A stretch of 64,000 nucleotides of DNA, taken from NCBI GenBank assembly GCA_965240325.2, contig OZ251246.1, positions 310,001-374,000 on the forward strand, in the 5' to 3' direction. This document shows positions 11,707 through 20,666 of the stretch, piece after piece. The notes below the pieces were generated by a model, which saw only the letters and a program-made list of their open reading frames with translations, was not told the DNA's origin and ran no database searches. Made by a program: the position numbers and the translations under genes. Source of the stretch: Rebecca billardiae RCC1528 (Eukaryota > Haptophyta). Every line of letters begins with the position of its first letter. Position 1 is the first letter of the stretch.

Positions 11707-14700
11707 TCCGTGCGCGTGAACTCGTCTTGCGCGCGCGCGTCGGCCGCGCCGTCCGGAGAAGCCCGGGCCGCGTGGCCACCCTCTTCTGCGGCAGTGCCGT
11801 CGCGCGCGGCCGCGGGCGCTGCCGCCTCCTCGCCCGCGAGCGCGCGCGCGCGCGTCGCGCCCAGTTCGATGCCACTCGCAGCGGACGCAGTCGTGTCCGC
11901 GCGCCCGCCCGCGGCGGCGGCTGTCGCGTCCGCGCGCCCGCCCGCGGCGGCGGCTGTCGCGTCCGCGCGCCCGCCCGCGGTGGCTCGGAGCAGGGCGTCG
12001 CCCACGCCCGCCGCGTCGAGGTGCGCCGCGTACCGCCGCACCGTCCGCTCGCGCACGAGGTGCTGCGCGGCGAGCGCTCCCTCGATCTGACCGTACTCGC
12101 CGCCTGCGAGCCGCGGCGCGCCGGCGTGCCCGCCCGATGTGCGCAGTAGCAGCGCGCGGCTTACTTGCAGGGCACCCAGCGAGTCCCCGCCGAGCGCGAA
12201 GAAGTCCGCGGCGGGCGGGAGCGACGGCTCGGCTTCGTCGGTTTCGTCGGTTTCGTCGGTTTCGTCCGTCGGCTTCGCGCGCGCGAAGCCGGCGGACGAA
12301 ACCGACGAAACCGACGAAGCCGAGGAGGCGGGCGCCCCCAGGTGGAGCACCTGCGCAAAGACCGCGCCGACCGCCCGCTCGGTCGGTGTGGCGCGCGCCC
12401 GCGCGCCCGCCGCGCCGCCGCCGTGCATGCGCGCGAGCGCGGCCGCGCACGCGTCCGCACCCGGCAGCCGCGCGCGCGCCACCTTGCCTGTCGGCGTGAG
12501 CGGGAGGGCGGCGACGAAGAAGACGGCCGTTGGCACAGCGTGTGCCGGCAGCGCGCGCCGGCAGCGCTCGAGCACGCACAGAGAGGAGAGCGCGTGGCAC
12601 ACCGGGGCTGCCGCCTCGGCCGCGGCGGCGGGCGCGGCCGCGGCGCCCGCGCGCGCGGATGCGGCCGAGGCGCGCGCCTGCGCCGCGCCCGCGCCCTGCG
12701 GCGGCGCAGCCAGCAGCTCGGCGCGCGCCTCGGCCGCAGGCACGCAGAAGGCACAGAGCTGGCCCGCGCGCAGCGCGACCGCGGCGGCGCTCACGAGCCC
12801 GGAGCCGGCGGTGAGCCCGGACTCGACCTCGACGCTGGAGACGCGATTCCCCCGGACTTTGAGCTGCGCGTCCGAGCGGCCGACGTACTCCAGAGCCCAG
12901 GTGCCCCCGGACTCCGGACTCCCCCGGGCTCCCGGACTCCCCCGGACTTTGCGCTGCGCGTCCGAGCGGCCCGCCGCCTCCGCGGGGGCGGCCTGGGGCG
13001 CGGCATCGAGCTCGACAGCGCCGGAGCTCGCGGCGCCCTCGCCGCCGCCGCCCGGCGCGGCGGGCGCGGCGTCGTCGTCGCCGCTGTCGCACGCGCCGCC
13101 GCTCGGCACGCGCACCCAGCGTACCAGGTCAGAGGTCCGGTACAGCCGGAGTCGATCTGCGTCGGCGCGTGGGCCGGCGCGCGCCACGCCCGAGCCATCG
13201 AACGGGCGCAGCGCTCGCAGCTCGTCCTCATCTCGCGCCTGCACGAACGGTGACGGCCCCGGCGGCGGCGGCGGCGGCGGCCGCGCCGCGGCGGCGGCGG
13301 CGGTGCCACGCTCAGCGGCAGCCCGCCCCGGCGGCACGGCCGCACTCGCCGCGGGCTGGGCGGTCTCGTCGTCGACCGCCGCCGCCTCCTCCTCGTCGGC
13401 TGGCAAGTAGCCCAGCCCGACCTGCACCCCGCCCAGCACCAGCTCGCCCTCGCCGCCACTGGCAGGCTGCACAGCCACCCCCAACTCCAACCCTACCCCT
13501 AACCCGAGTGAGGTGTCGCGCGCCGCGCGTGCGCCCTGGTGGAGCTCTGAGCGCTCTGCGTGCGCCTCCGCGTCCTCACTCTCCTCAGCCCCCTTCGGCC
13601 TTCTGAGCACGTACACATCGACGCCTGCCAGCGGCACGCCGAGCAGACGGCAGTCCGCCGCGCCGCGCACGCGGTGCGCGGTCTGGTAGACGGTGGCCTC
13701 GGTGACGCCGTACGTGTTGAGCAGGCGCACGCGCGGCGCCCACGCCTCGGCGAGCTGCTCCGACATCGGCTCGCCGCCCAGCGCCACCGTGCGCAGGCTC
13801 GGGAGCGGCGCGTGCGCGGGCACAGAAGCCCAGAGCGCAGGCGTGGTGCAAACGTGGGTAATATTCAGCGCGGCGAGGCAGCGCGGGAGCGCGTCGCGCA
13901 CGTCGTCGCGCGCCGCGCCCACGCACACCGTCGCGCCCGCCGCGAGCGCCGCGCTCCAGTCGCCGATCGACGGGTCGAAGGTGAGAGGGGAGGCGAGGAG
14001 AACGCGCGCGCTCGCGCGCACGCGGTGCGCATCATTCTTGGCGCGCGCGTAGCTGCGCAGCGAGCGCATGGCGACGACGCAGCCCTTGGGCTCGGCCGTG
14101 CTCCCCGACGTGAAGAAGACGTGCGAGAGCAGCCCGTCGGCCGCAGCCTCCTCCGCCACGGCGCCGCGCGCGTCCGCCGCGTCCGCGGCGGGGCCAGCTG
14201 GTGCGGCTGCCCGCGCCGCGGCCTCAGCCGAACCACTGTCCGCCTCCGCGGCCGCGCCTGCCGTGTGCGCGTGCGCGTGCGTGTCGGCGAGCGCGTCGAC
14301 GGCGATCACGACGGGCACGTACGCCGCCGCGCCCCGTCGCTCACCCGCCCGCGCGGCCGCCGCCTCAAGCCCCGCGCGCAGCCGCGGCGCGGCGCGCCGG
14401 TCCGCAAGCACCGCGGCGGCGCGCACGCGGCGCACGAGGCGCGCGTGGCGCGCGGGCGGGTCTCGCGGGTCGACGGGCACGACGACAGCGCCGGCGAACC
14501 ACACCGCCAGCTGCGCGACGACCATGGCCGCGCCCTCGTCCACGCTCACCACGACGGCCGGCTGCGCGCCGAACGCGCGCAGCGCGGCACACGGCGTGAG
14601 CGCCGCGCGCGCCGCGAGCTCATGGGCGAGGGCGCGTGCGCGCGCGGCGAGGGCCGAGCGCGAGAGCGTGCGGATCGCCGAGGTCTGCACGTCGAGCTCC

Positions 14701-14840
14701 TCGATGGCCGGCGCGTCCGCGCCGCCGCTGAGGCCGAGCCAGGCCAAGCCGGGCCGCTCGAGCTCAGCCGCCATCGTGGTGGCGCGGTTCGTCAATCCTG
14801 GATTCCTGGATCGATGTCCGATGTCAACGACGACAGCCAT
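10698..14840 (-). CDS. NRPS-like adenylation - carrier protein - ankyrin repeat fusion
   Basis: Single exon, about 1380 residues from the ATG at 14840; a later ATG at 14774 (MAAELERPG) is equally possible. The N-terminal half is an ANL-superfamily adenylation domain with its core motifs in order: [12 protein letters not shown] (phosphate loop), [50 protein letters not shown] and [10 protein letters not shown] with the catalytic Lys. [16 protein letters not shown] is a phosphopantetheine carrier site, with Ser as the attachment residue. After a polyglycine linker (11657-11703), three or four ankyrin repeats follow ([41 protein letters not shown]). There is no condensation, thioesterase or reductase domain. 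It probably activates a carboxylic or amino acid onto its own carrier, in the manner of the AASDH/ACSF4 group; the substrate is unknown. A repeated A8-like segment and a DNA palindrome lie in linkers. Confidence 0.8.
11657..11703. repeat. (CCG)n trinucleotide repeat
   Basis: About 15 CCG units encoding polyglycine on the minus strand, between the carrier and ankyrin parts of the adenylation protein. Confidence 0.85.
12229..12324. repeat. Inverted repeat (hairpin) inside the adenylation-carrier linker
   Basis: A left arm of GTTTCGTCG units (12229-12280) is mirrored by a right arm of ACCGACGAA units (12281-12324) around GCGCGC. In the minus-strand protein it encodes SSVSSVSS, then GFARAKP, then [11 protein letters not shown], just before the carrier domain. 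Confidence 0.8.
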
Positions 14841-14938
14841 CGTTGAAGTCTGGACGCACAGCGCTGAGGCGGGCAAGAGTTCAGAGTGGCGGCAGCCAAC
14901 CGCAGGCCCTGGTCCCCTTGGCCGCAAGCGCTGCAAGC
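14841..14938. promoter_or_regulatory. Compact bidirectional promoter between adenylation gene and RAD6
   Basis: Only 98 bp separate the two start codons (164 bp if the adenylation protein starts at 14774). Both 5' untranslated regions and a shared promoter must lie here or overlap the coding starts. No TATA box is seen. Confidence 0.5.
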
Positions 14939-15595
14939 ATGTCGACCCCGGCGCGCCGCAGGCTGATGCGCGACTTCAAGCGGCTGCAGAGCGACCCGCC
15001 GCAAGGCGTGTCCGGCGCGCCAAAGGACAACGACATCATGAAGTGGAACGCAGTCATCTTCGGGTGCGCGGCGCGCGCCGACGGACGCGCTCGCGTCCCC
15101 GCGACGCGGCCTTTTACACGTGCGCGGCATGTGCGGCCTGCACCGCGCCAGGCCGGACGACACGCCATGGGAGGACGGGACGTTCCGGCTGCAGCTCGAG
15201 TTCACCGAGGACTACCCGAACAAGGCGCCCACCGTCAAGTTCGTGACGAAACTCTTCCACCCGAACGTGTACGCGGACGGCTCGATCTGCCTCGACATTC
15301 TGCAGAATCAGTGGTCGCCGATCTACGACATCTCGGCGATCCTCACGTCGATCCAGTCGCTGCTCTGCGACCCGAACCCGAATAGCCCGGCCAACTCCGA
15401 GGCAGCGCGGCTGTACCAGGTGCGATGGCCGCGCGGCACGCCGCCGCGCGACGCAACTGCCCGCCGGGCGCTCAACGCGGGTCATCGCGCCGGCGGCTGC
15501 GCACGTGCGTGCGCGCGCAGGAGAACCGACGTGAATACGAGCGCAAGGTGAAGGAGATCGTGGAGCAGAGCTGGGCAGCCGAGTCCGTCGAGTAG
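14939..15595 (+). CDS. UBC2: Ubiquitin-conjugating enzyme E2, RAD6/UBC2 type
   Basis: Three exons: 14939-15063, 15152-15419 and 15521-15595. The introns are GT-AG, 88 and 101 bp. The 155-residue product begins [17 protein letters not shown] and carries [31 protein letters not shown], and the active-site block [19 protein letters not shown] with catalytic Cys at about residue 88. It ends in [12 protein letters not shown]. It accepts ubiquitin from E1 and, with a RING E3 such as RAD18 or BRE1, modifies PCNA or histone H2B. That makes a nuclear role in DNA-damage tolerance and chromatin likely. The lack of the yeast acidic tail fits the short animal/plant form. Each intron phase restores the family sequence without a gap, so the model is firm. 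Confidence 0.95.
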
Positions 15596-16127
15596 CGCCC
15601 GCTCCGGGCTGCCGGTATCCCGGCAGCCCTGCGCGCAGCATGGGGCCGCGTGTGCGGGCGCGCGCTCCATGCGTCCGGGTGCGCCTTGCACCCGCCAATG
15701 GGCTGGCCTGCGGTGTGACCGCTCGTCGTTGCACTCGGCGCTCGCGCCAGCCGATGAAGGCGGTCGGGTGAGGACGACGGCCGACAAGACGGTGCTGACG
15801 GTGTGCCCACGCGCAGACGAAAGCGGTATTAATCGTCTGAGCTGCTGCCCACGCGCGGCGGGCCGCGGCGGCGCGGCATTGCGATTTGCGTGCCGGCGGG
15901 CGGCGTGCAGGTCGAACGTCGGACGCGCCAGCATGGCGCCTGGATGGCGCTGCAGCCCCAGCCGGATGCATCGTCATCTCATCATCAATGTTATTGCATA
16001 GCGGATATATGCTGCTGTACTGTGGTACTGTTGCAGTCACGCGGGCTGTGACAGTGTCACTGACACTCACTAGTCACTGAGACGACGACTCCGCCTGCAC
16101 TGAGTGCACACGCCCCGGCCGATCACG
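15596..16127. other. Intergenic between RAD6 and the EsV-1-7 gene
   Basis: No gene supported. The second half turns AT-richer (15969-16080). A short direct repeat, GACAGTGTCACTGACACTCACTAGTCACTG, lies near 16049-16079. Confidence 0.4.
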
Positions 16128-17159
16128 ATGGTTGACAACTCGGTGAGCCGCAAGTGTGATCACGCGGGCTGCACCACGCAACCGTCGTTCGGCATGCCGG
16201 GTGACGCGCGCGCCAGCCGGTGCGCTGCTCATAAGCTGGCCGGCATGGTCGACCTGATCAACCGCAGGTGTGATCACACCGGCTGCGCCACGCGGGTTTC
16301 GTTTGGCATGCCGGGCGACTCGCGCCCGAGCCGTTGCGCTACGCACAAGCTAGCCGGCATGGTCAACGTGATGAACCCCAAGTGCGATCACGCTGGCTGC
16401 ACCAAGCAGCCTTCACTCGGCATGCCGGGCGACGCGCGCGCCAGCCGGTGCGCCACGCACAAGCTGGCCGGCATGGTCAACGTGGTGAGCCGCAGGTGTG
16501 ATCACGCCGGCTGCACCACGCACCCTTCATTGGGCATGCCGGGCGCGCGCCCCAGCCGGTGCGCTGCGCACAAGCTGGCCGGCATGGTGAACGTGGCGAA
16601 GCGCACGACGTGTGATCACGCCGGCTGCACCAAGGTGCCTTCATTCGGTATGCCGGGCGACGCGCGCCCCAGCCGGTGCGCTACGCACAAGCCGGCCGGC
16701 ATGATCGATGTGAGGAGCCCCAAGTGTGATCACGCGGGCTGCACCAAGGGGCCTTCGTTCGGCATGCCGGGTGATGAGCGCGCCAGCCGGTGCGCCACGC
16801 ACAAGTTGGCCGGCATGGTGAACGTGAAGAGCAGCAAGTGTGATCACGCGGGCTGCACCAAGTGGCCTTCATTCGGCATGCCGGGCGATGCGCGCCCCAG
16901 CCGGTGCGCTACGCACAAGCTGGCCACCATGGAGCGCTTTCGGAGTGGTGTGCACAAGCGCGGGCTGGAGCAAGCCATGAGCACCAACGCATCGAGCGCC
17001 GCCAAGCGACAGAGGAAGCGCACCAGCAGCACAGCCACTGCTCCGGATGTCGCGGCGCGGCCACGATCGCCGCCGCTGCCGCCGCTGGTCACAGCCAGCA
17101 TCGTATCGGCGGCGCCGCCGAATGTTCCTGTGGTGATGGCCACTTGGCCAGGCGGGTGA
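16128..17159 (+). CDS. EsV-1-7 cysteine-repeat protein, seven repeats
   Basis: Single exon, 343 residues, ATG at 16128. Residues 7-270 are seven tandem repeats of about 38 residues with the pattern C-x4-C-x16-C-x2-H, for example CDHAGC, then PSFGMPG, then RCATHKLAGM. The fourth repeat is two residues shorter in its long spacer (PGARPSRC). This is the EsV-1-7 motif, first seen in an Ectocarpus virus protein and in the brown-alga developmental regulator IMMEDIATE UPRIGHT. Its molecular role is unknown, though the spacing suggests a small zinc-binding unit. The tail is basic (KRQRKR, a possible nuclear signal), then Ser/Thr/Pro-rich. The DNA repeats are about 90% alike, which points to recent amplification or homogenisation. 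Confidence 0.85.
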   Translation: MVDNSVSRKCDHAGCTTQPSFGMPGDARASRCAAHKLAGMVDLINRRCDHTGCATRVSFGMPGDSRPSRCATHKLAGMVNVMNPKCDHAGCTKQPSLGMPGDARASRCATHKLAGMVNVVSRRCDHAGCTTHPSLGMPGARPSRCAAHKLAGMVNVAKRTTCDHAGCTKVPSFGMPGDARPSRCATHKPAGMIDVRSPKCDHAGCTKGPSFGMPGDERASRCATHKLAGMVNVKSSKCDHAGCTKWPSFGMPGDARPSRCATHKLATMERFRSGVHKRGLEQAMSTNASSAAKRQRKRTSSTATAPDVAARPRSPPLPPLVTASIVSAAPPNVPVVMATWPGG

Positions 17160-17471
17160 CTCTGGCCTGAGCAGGCTGCAGGTCACAGTGCCATGAGCAT
17201 CATCATGCATTCTGTTCTCATATATATATATCGTCAGCCGATATATATGATGATTCATCGTCAATATATGATGATGATAGTCGCGACGGAATGACACGCT
17301 TCATCGGCATCCGATTCGGCATGTGACGGATGACACTCGGAGGCTGCGAGCTGTCTGTCATCAGCACCGTGCACGAGCCGGCGCCAGGCGACCGAGTACG
17401 GCCGATATATGAGCATATATCATATCATACTTCATAGTCGTATACTACGACTACGTCCAGCAGCAATAGTA

Positions 17472-17518
<47 letters not shown>

Positions 17519-17526
17519 TCACTGCG

Positions 17527-17590
<64 letters not shown>

Positions 17591-17969
17591 TCTGAGCCTG
17601 ACGCTTGTTCGTTGCTGCCACGTCGTTAAATATATATAGCTTATATATATATATTACTACTGCTGTAGTCGAGTTATATTCATAATTTAATCTCGCCTGC
17701 CTGAGCAATGTGACTACCTCGGTGTCGGGTGTGCGTCTCTGATTCCGTTAGTAAACTGTATACAGTAGTCAAAGGAATCAAGGCTGTAGTAGTCTGCTGC
17801 TGAATAGATCGTCAGCTCGTCCGCGAGCGAACACGATCACCGATCGAATCCGCCGGAATCCGCCCCGATATTATGGATTTCGATTCTTTCGTCGATTATT
17901 TTCGATGAGGTCATCGTTGGTCAACCTTGACTGAATGAAGCATGGCGGCCGTGGATCGCCGATCCCATC
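17160..17969. other. AT-rich intergenic with long (TA)n microsatellites
   Basis: No gene. (TA)n tracts lie at about 17475-17515 and 17528-17586, with shorter ones at 17220-17285 and 17627-17654. Around 17590-17760 is a dispersed repeat (CACGTCGTTAA before TATATA, then CTCGCCTGCCTGAG and TTAGTAAACTG) that recurs near 45735-45790 and 60195-60790. Confidence 0.7.
17475..17586. repeat. (TA)n microsatellites
   Basis: Two long TA runs are separated by CGTCACTGCGC. They are in strong contrast with the GC-rich flanks. Confidence 0.9.
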
Positions 17970-19703
17970 ATGATCGCGCGCATCCTCCTCACGGTAGCGT
18001 CGTTGTCGATGCCGTTGCGGGTCGATGGTGGCACTAGGGCCCCACGACCGCCGCAGCTGCGCCCGACGCCGCAGCACTGGGCGGCGATCCGTCCGACGCT
18101 GCGCGCGCTCAACATCTCGGCTGACGATGTGCTGTGCGGCCGGCCGGCGGTGCGCGCGCGCGGCGCCGGCGACCTGCGCTGCCTCAACCTGCCGACGTAC
18201 TGGATCAACATGGACGCGTCCGACGAGAAGCGGCTCTGGATGCGCCGTCAGCTCCGCGCGCGACTGGCCGCGGGCGTGTGCGCGACCCGCGTGAGTGCGG
18301 TTCTTCTCTCGGAAGTCTCATCCGTCGTGTCCGGTGGCGGCGGCGCGCTGCATGAGCTGGCGAGTCGGCCCCGGCTCAGGCCGGGCGAGGCACCCCGCCC
18401 AGGCCTGATCGTCGACGACGCGATCGCGCTCTCCCACCTCAAGGCGATGCACGTCGCGCTCGCCACCGCGCCGCCGGGCGCGCCCGGCTATTTAATTCTG
18501 GAGGATGATATTGATTTTTCGCCGCTCGTGCACTTCCAGCCGGTGCTCGCGCTCGCGCAGCGCGGCGGCGCGTCGACGCCGCCGCGCGTGCACGCGCCGC
18601 GCGCGAGCTCGCTGCACGCGCTCGTCGCGCACGCGGGCGAGCGCTGGTCCACCATCCAGCTCGACCTCGCGCCGATGCGCGGCGGCGCGTGGCAGCGGCG
18701 CGGCTGGGCGGAACTGCAGCAGCTGTGGCGAAAACACGGCTCTCCGCCGCTGCTGGAGAAGCGGCTGCTCGAGGTGCGCTCGGCGGCGCTGGGCGGCGTG
18801 GCGTGCGGGCACGACCCGCCCATCTTCTCCGCCGCGGCGTACCTCGTCTCGCCCCGCGCGGCGCACCAGCTCGCGCGCCAGCTGTGGCCAGTGTCGGCCG
18901 CGCCCGAGCTGCGCGCGGGTGTGCGCGTGCGCGTGAAGCGCTTTTGCTTCCCGCCGCTGCTCAAGTGGCCGCTGTGCGAGCGGACGGTGACGGGGTGGAG
19001 CAAGCACGCGCTCCGGCTGTACCAGCAGCCCGCCTTCGTCTCCGACTTCTGCTTCACGAACAACGGGCTGTACGGACCGCCGCTCACGTTCCAGCAGTTT
19101 GCGGCGCACTACAACTCGAGCCGCGCCGCGCCGCAGCAGCAGGCGAGCGCGCGGCAGCACACCGCGCGCGCGGCGCGCTCGGCGTGGCGGGACCTGATTG
19201 CGACGCCGCCGTGGTTCTCGGAGTGCTCGGCGAGCGACGGGCGCGACTCGGGTGCGCACACGAGTGGCAAGCCGTGGCGCAACTGGCACTGCTACCGCAA
19301 GCGCGGCGCGTTCAGCTGGTACGAGCAGCTGTGCGACCCGACTCCTCCGACAATCACTCCGACGACTCCGAATTATAATAATGAGGATATGACGACGAGG
19401 ACTACGCGTGGGCGGCGTGGTTCCGGTGGTGCGTGGCGCGGGCCGGCATGCACGGCGACGCAGGCGCGGCTGCTCGCGCGGCGGACCGCGCTCCAGATCG
19501 ACGGCCTCGTGATGAAGGCGCCAGCAGACGGCGGCGGGCTCGCACCCATTCCGGCCGAGCTGCGTCGGGCGTGGGTTGAGGAGCGCCGCGCCAAGCTGCG
19601 CGCGAGCAGCGCCTGGCAGTTGGACGGAGGCTACGGCCTGCCGGACTGCCTGGCTGCGAACGCGACGATGGACGCGCTCCTGCAACCCATGTGCCGACGC
19701 TGA
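17970..19703 (+). CDS. GT25-like glycosyltransferase, secretory
   Basis: Single long exon, 577 residues, ATG at 17970. The N-terminus (MIARILLTVASLSMPLRV) looks like a signal peptide or signal anchor. CLNLPTYWINMDASDEKRLWMRRQL matches the conserved start of family 25 glycosyltransferases (N-[LM]-D followed by a basic helix). ALSHLKAMHVALA matches the second conserved block, and GYLILEDDIDFSP supplies the acidic metal/nucleotide-sugar motif. PIFSAAAYLVSPRAAHQL fits the later conserved element. So it probably adds a sugar to a glycoprotein or glycan in the Golgi or ER; the acceptor is unknown. A Thr/Asn-rich stretch at 19344-19410 (PTPPTITPTTPNYNNED) comes from AT-rich DNA and could be a retained intron. 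Confidence 0.7.
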   Translation: MIARILLTVASLSMPLRVDGGTRAPRPPQLRPTPQHWAAIRPTLRALNISADDVLCGRPAVRARGAGDLRCLNLPTYWINMDASDEKRLWMRRQLRARLAAGVCATRVSAVLLSEVSSVVSGGGGALHELASRPRLRPGEAPRPGLIVDDAIALSHLKAMHVALATAPPGAPGYLILEDDIDFSPLVHFQPVLALAQRGGASTPPRVHAPRASSLHALVAHAGERWSTIQLDLAPMRGGAWQRRGWAELQQLWRKHGSPPLLEKRLLEVRSAALGGVACGHDPPIFSAAAYLVSPRAAHQLARQLWPVSAAPELRAGVRVRVKRFCFPPLLKWPLCERTVTGWSKHALRLYQQPAFVSDFCFTNNGLYGPPLTFQQFAAHYNSSRAAPQQQASARQHTARAARSAWRDLIATPPWFSECSASDGRDSGAHTSGKPWRNWHCYRKRGAFSWYEQLCDPTPPTITPTTPNYNNEDMTTRTTRGRRGSGGAWRGPACTATQARLLARRTALQIDGLVMKAPADGGGLAPIPAELRRAWVEERRAKLRASSAWQLDGGYGLPDCLAANATMDALLQPMCRR

Positions 19704-19871
19704 GGCAAACGCTGAGACCTCCCCGGCTGCGCGGACGGGCATGGCGTTGTGTCGCTGTGTGCGCGTTGCTCGCGGCTGCTGTTGCAACGTCATCGGAATT
19801 CGGAAATCCCCGTCGCGGAATAAAAAATACGATACGGAGAAAATAGCGGCGGCGCGTGCCGGCGTGCGCCA
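19704..19871. other. Short intergenic segment
   Basis: Nothing supported between the glycosyltransferase stop and the TIR element. A local AT-rich patch lies at 19795-19850 (GGAATAAAAAATACGATACGG). Confidence 0.4.
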
Positions 19872-20620
19872 CCAACCGGTCCAGACCTCAGGATTTGGGA
19901 AACTCGGAAAATGAGAGAAATTCAAAACCCGCCGCGTGCGCCCGCCACAGCCATCCGCCGCGAGGCGCCGCCCGCTGCCGCGCCGCCGCAGTCGTAGACG
20001 TGCACGCGGCGATGGCGCACGCGGTCGGGCAGAGGCATAGGGCCTTTCTGCGCCGCCCTGCGCCGGGCAACTCGCGTCTGACCATCTTCTCGGCGCCTTG
20101 AGCCCGCACGGGCGTGTGCGCCGCCTCTCGGCTTCAGCCGTGCTGTCGTCCCCGCAAAGTATGCGCGCGCTGAGCGCAACCCGAGGCGCGCATCCCAGGA
20201 CGGCGTGAGCCATGTGACAGTACGGTCGTGGGCGCGCGCCATGGTGCCCAGCGGCTTCACGTGCGTGCCTCTTTGCTGCCTCGGCAGGCAAGGCGCGGCA
20301 TGGCTCTGGCTGAATGTGGCGGCGGCGCACGCTCGCGCTCTCGCGGGCCTGCAGCTGACCGTCGAGGTGCGAGGGCGCGAAGCGCTGCGCCACGCGCAAG
20401 CGACAGTAGTTCACCGCTTCGCTACCACCCCGCTGCGTCCCATCGGAAGATCTGCTGGACTTCGCGCGGCCTCGCCCTGGCGGCGGAAGGCGAGAGCGAG
20501 GTGGCGGCGGGAGCGTCCGCCCCAGCGCGCGCCAACCTGACGAAACCCGAAATCTGCACGCCAGTGGGCCGCCCACTGGCGTGCAGATCTACCGATAATC
20601 CTGAGGTCTGGACCGGTTGG
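19872..20620. mobile_element. TIR element 3 (MITE-like)
   Basis: The perfect 22-bp terminal inverted repeats CCAACCGGTCCAGACCTCAGGA and complement lie at 19872-19893 and 20599-20620. No transposase is encoded. Near the right end is a perfect palindrome with 17-base arms (20557-20591, ATCTGCACGCCAGTGGG and complement). Part of the interior (about 19915-20045) recurs in inverted orientation near 56570-56710. No clear target-site duplication was found. The element ends 46 bp before the F-box/RCC1 start codon, so it forms most of that promoter region. Confidence 0.75.
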
Positions 20621-20666
20621 GCGGCTTGGCGCGGGCGCTGGCCAACGGTCTTCGTCCGCCTGTGCC

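Noticed and set aside
16141-16935. CRISPR-like regular repeats
   Set aside because: Period of about 114 bp is entirely coding and is explained by seven EsV-1-7 protein repeats.
17409-17708. Open frames of alternating Ile-Tyr
   Set aside because: Translation of (TA)n microsatellite.
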